The position numbers were made by a program, and so were the translations under genes. Below are positions 6,764 to 7,205 of a DNA stretch of 7,205 nucleotides, one piece after another (position 1 is the first letter of the stretch; each line of letters opens with the position of its first letter). The stretch spans positions 1 through 7,205 of the forward strand of contig JBAYDV010000094.1 of NCBI GenBank assembly GCA_041668045.1, read 5' to 3'. Source of the stretch: JBAYDV01 sp041668045 (GTDB lineage: Bacteria; Bacteroidota; Bacteroidia; Bacteroidales; UBA932). The notes below the pieces were generated by a model. That model was not told the origin of the DNA and did no database searches. It was given only the letters and a program-made list of their open reading frames with translations.

Positions 6764-6793
6764 CAAATATAAAAAAAATTTTAAGGTATCCAA
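6764..6793 (-). promoter_or_regulatory. Promoter for DUF2795-trkA, embedded in the 3' end of the adenosyltransferase gene
   Basis: On the minus strand TATATTTG (6764-6771) is an exact TAnnTTTG -7 box, and TTG at 6791-6793 lies 19 nt upstream, near the optimum for the Bacteroidota primary sigma factor. The -33 TTG is part of the codons for the final W-I-P of the upstream protein. The predicted leader is about 28 nt to the ATG at 6729. This is the best promoter match in the window. Confidence 0.75.
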
Positions 6794-7205
6794 CATTCTT
6801 CTTCGTTTTTATTTAAAAAAATTAGGTATCTGGCCAAAGTAAAGAGATAATCGGACAATCTATTCAAAAATTGTAGTACATAACCTACATTTTTATCTTC
6901 ACTCTCTAATACGACCGCAGATCTTTCTGCTCTTCTACATACTGACCTTACCACATGACATAAAGAGGACACCCGAGGTTTAGATGGCAATATAAAAGAT
7001 GTCTGTTTTGGCATTTTTCCTGTCATTTCATCTATATCCTTTTCGAGCTCTTTTATATAGTTTAAAGGAAAGGAACCTAACTTTTGTGGTGGCACCGCAG
7101 AAGCCAAAAAAGCTTCCGAAAGAAATAATATCTCTTCTATCTTTTTTAATTTAGCATCAAATTTATCAGGCAAATCGCACCTTAATAATCCGATATATGA
7201 GACTA
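6781..7205 (-). CDS. PduO-type cob(I)alamin adenosyltransferase, 5' end cut by the window edge
   Basis: The frame enters from the right edge (V-S-Y-I-G-L-L-R-C-D at 7174-7203) and ends with ...EECWIP at 6781. The true start is outside; an in-frame TTG at 7171-7173 is internal. The enzyme transfers adenosyl from ATP to cob(I)alamin to make adenosylcobalamin in the cytosol. Visible family landmarks are SYIGLLR near the N-terminal third, the Phe of SFILP (6994-6996, equivalent to the Phe that makes cobalamin four-coordinate in Lactobacillus PduO), VCRRAER (CRRAER at 6922-6939, Arg residues that contact ATP and the Asp salt bridge), and NRLSD (6850-6864). About 40-50 N-terminal residues, including the ATP-binding TGDxG-type loop, are missing from view. 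The usual LPGG is LPSK here (6979-6990). Its own promoter, and any cobalamin riboswitch, would lie outside the window. Confidence 0.93.
   Translation of the reverse strand, partial: VSYIGLLRCDLPDKFDAKLKKIEEILFLSEAFLASAVPPQKLGSFPLNYIKELEKDIDEMTGKMPKQTSFILPSKPRVSSLCHVVRSVCRRAERSAVVLESEDKNVGYVLQFLNRLSDYLFTLARYLIFLNKNEEECWIP

Noticed and set aside
6730..6780. Cobalamin riboswitch near the adenosyltransferase
   Set aside because: The gap downstream of that gene is only 51 nt and AT-rich, and the upstream region where a riboswitch would lie is outside the window.
7171..7173. TTG as the start of the adenosyltransferase, giving a 130-residue protein
   Set aside because: The frame continues upstream as V-S-Y-I-G-L-L-R-C-D, which matches the family's conserved segment before this point, so the TTG is internal and the gene runs off the window.

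Overview
The window looks like chromosomal DNA from an AT-rich member of the Bacteroidota, most likely Bacteroidales. Four things point that way: a 73-residue DUF2795 protein and a 57-residue Hc1-type 'histone H1' of the kind common in this phylum; TAnnTTTG promoter -7 boxes; no clear Shine-Dalgarno sequences; and lipoproteins with a short lipobox followed by Ser/Asp-rich residues. I see no mobile element, rRNA, tRNA or CRISPR array, and coding density is high.

Layout. Positions 1-1163 (minus strand) hold the first 387 codons of a clostripain-like (C11) cysteine peptidase lipoprotein whose C-terminus lies outside the window. A short divergent promoter region (1164-1244) separates it from a plus-strand cassette of three tightly packed small genes: a YtxH-type single-pass membrane protein, a two-TM holin-X/YqjE-like protein, and an 82-residue basic protein overlapping it. 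The cassette resembles the proteobacterial yqjD-yqjE-yqjK arrangement in architecture. A separate 57-residue Hc1/histone H1-like gene follows (2195-2368), closed by a good intrinsic terminator (2402-2428).

From 2432 to the right edge all genes are on the minus strand. In transcription order they are: a truncated PduO-type cob(I)alamin adenosyltransferase entering from the right edge, DUF2795, trkA (cytosolic K+ channel regulator with two RCK repeats), a secreted M6-type metallopeptidase with FN3 and Ig-like C-terminal domains, and an unrecognised 149-residue lipoprotein 8 nt behind the peptidase. A near-perfect Bacteroidota promoter (TTG-N19-TATATTTG) embedded in the 3' end of the adenosyltransferase gene probably drives DUF2795-trkA. 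A second candidate (TTG-N23-TATCTTTG) across the trkA stop codon probably drives the peptidase and lipoprotein.

How the genes may work together. The housekeeping part (cobalamin, potassium) is ordinary except that trkA is followed by a peptidase instead of trkH. The most interesting part is the envelope/secreted proteolysis pair: a C11 lipoprotein and an M6 metalloprotease about 1.7 kb apart, the latter coupled to an unknown lipoprotein. C11 peptidases are known to activate a metalloprotease toxin in Bacteroides fragilis, so a processing or inhibitor relationship is a testable idea, but nothing in the sequence proves it. I do not find clear evidence of a wholly new system.
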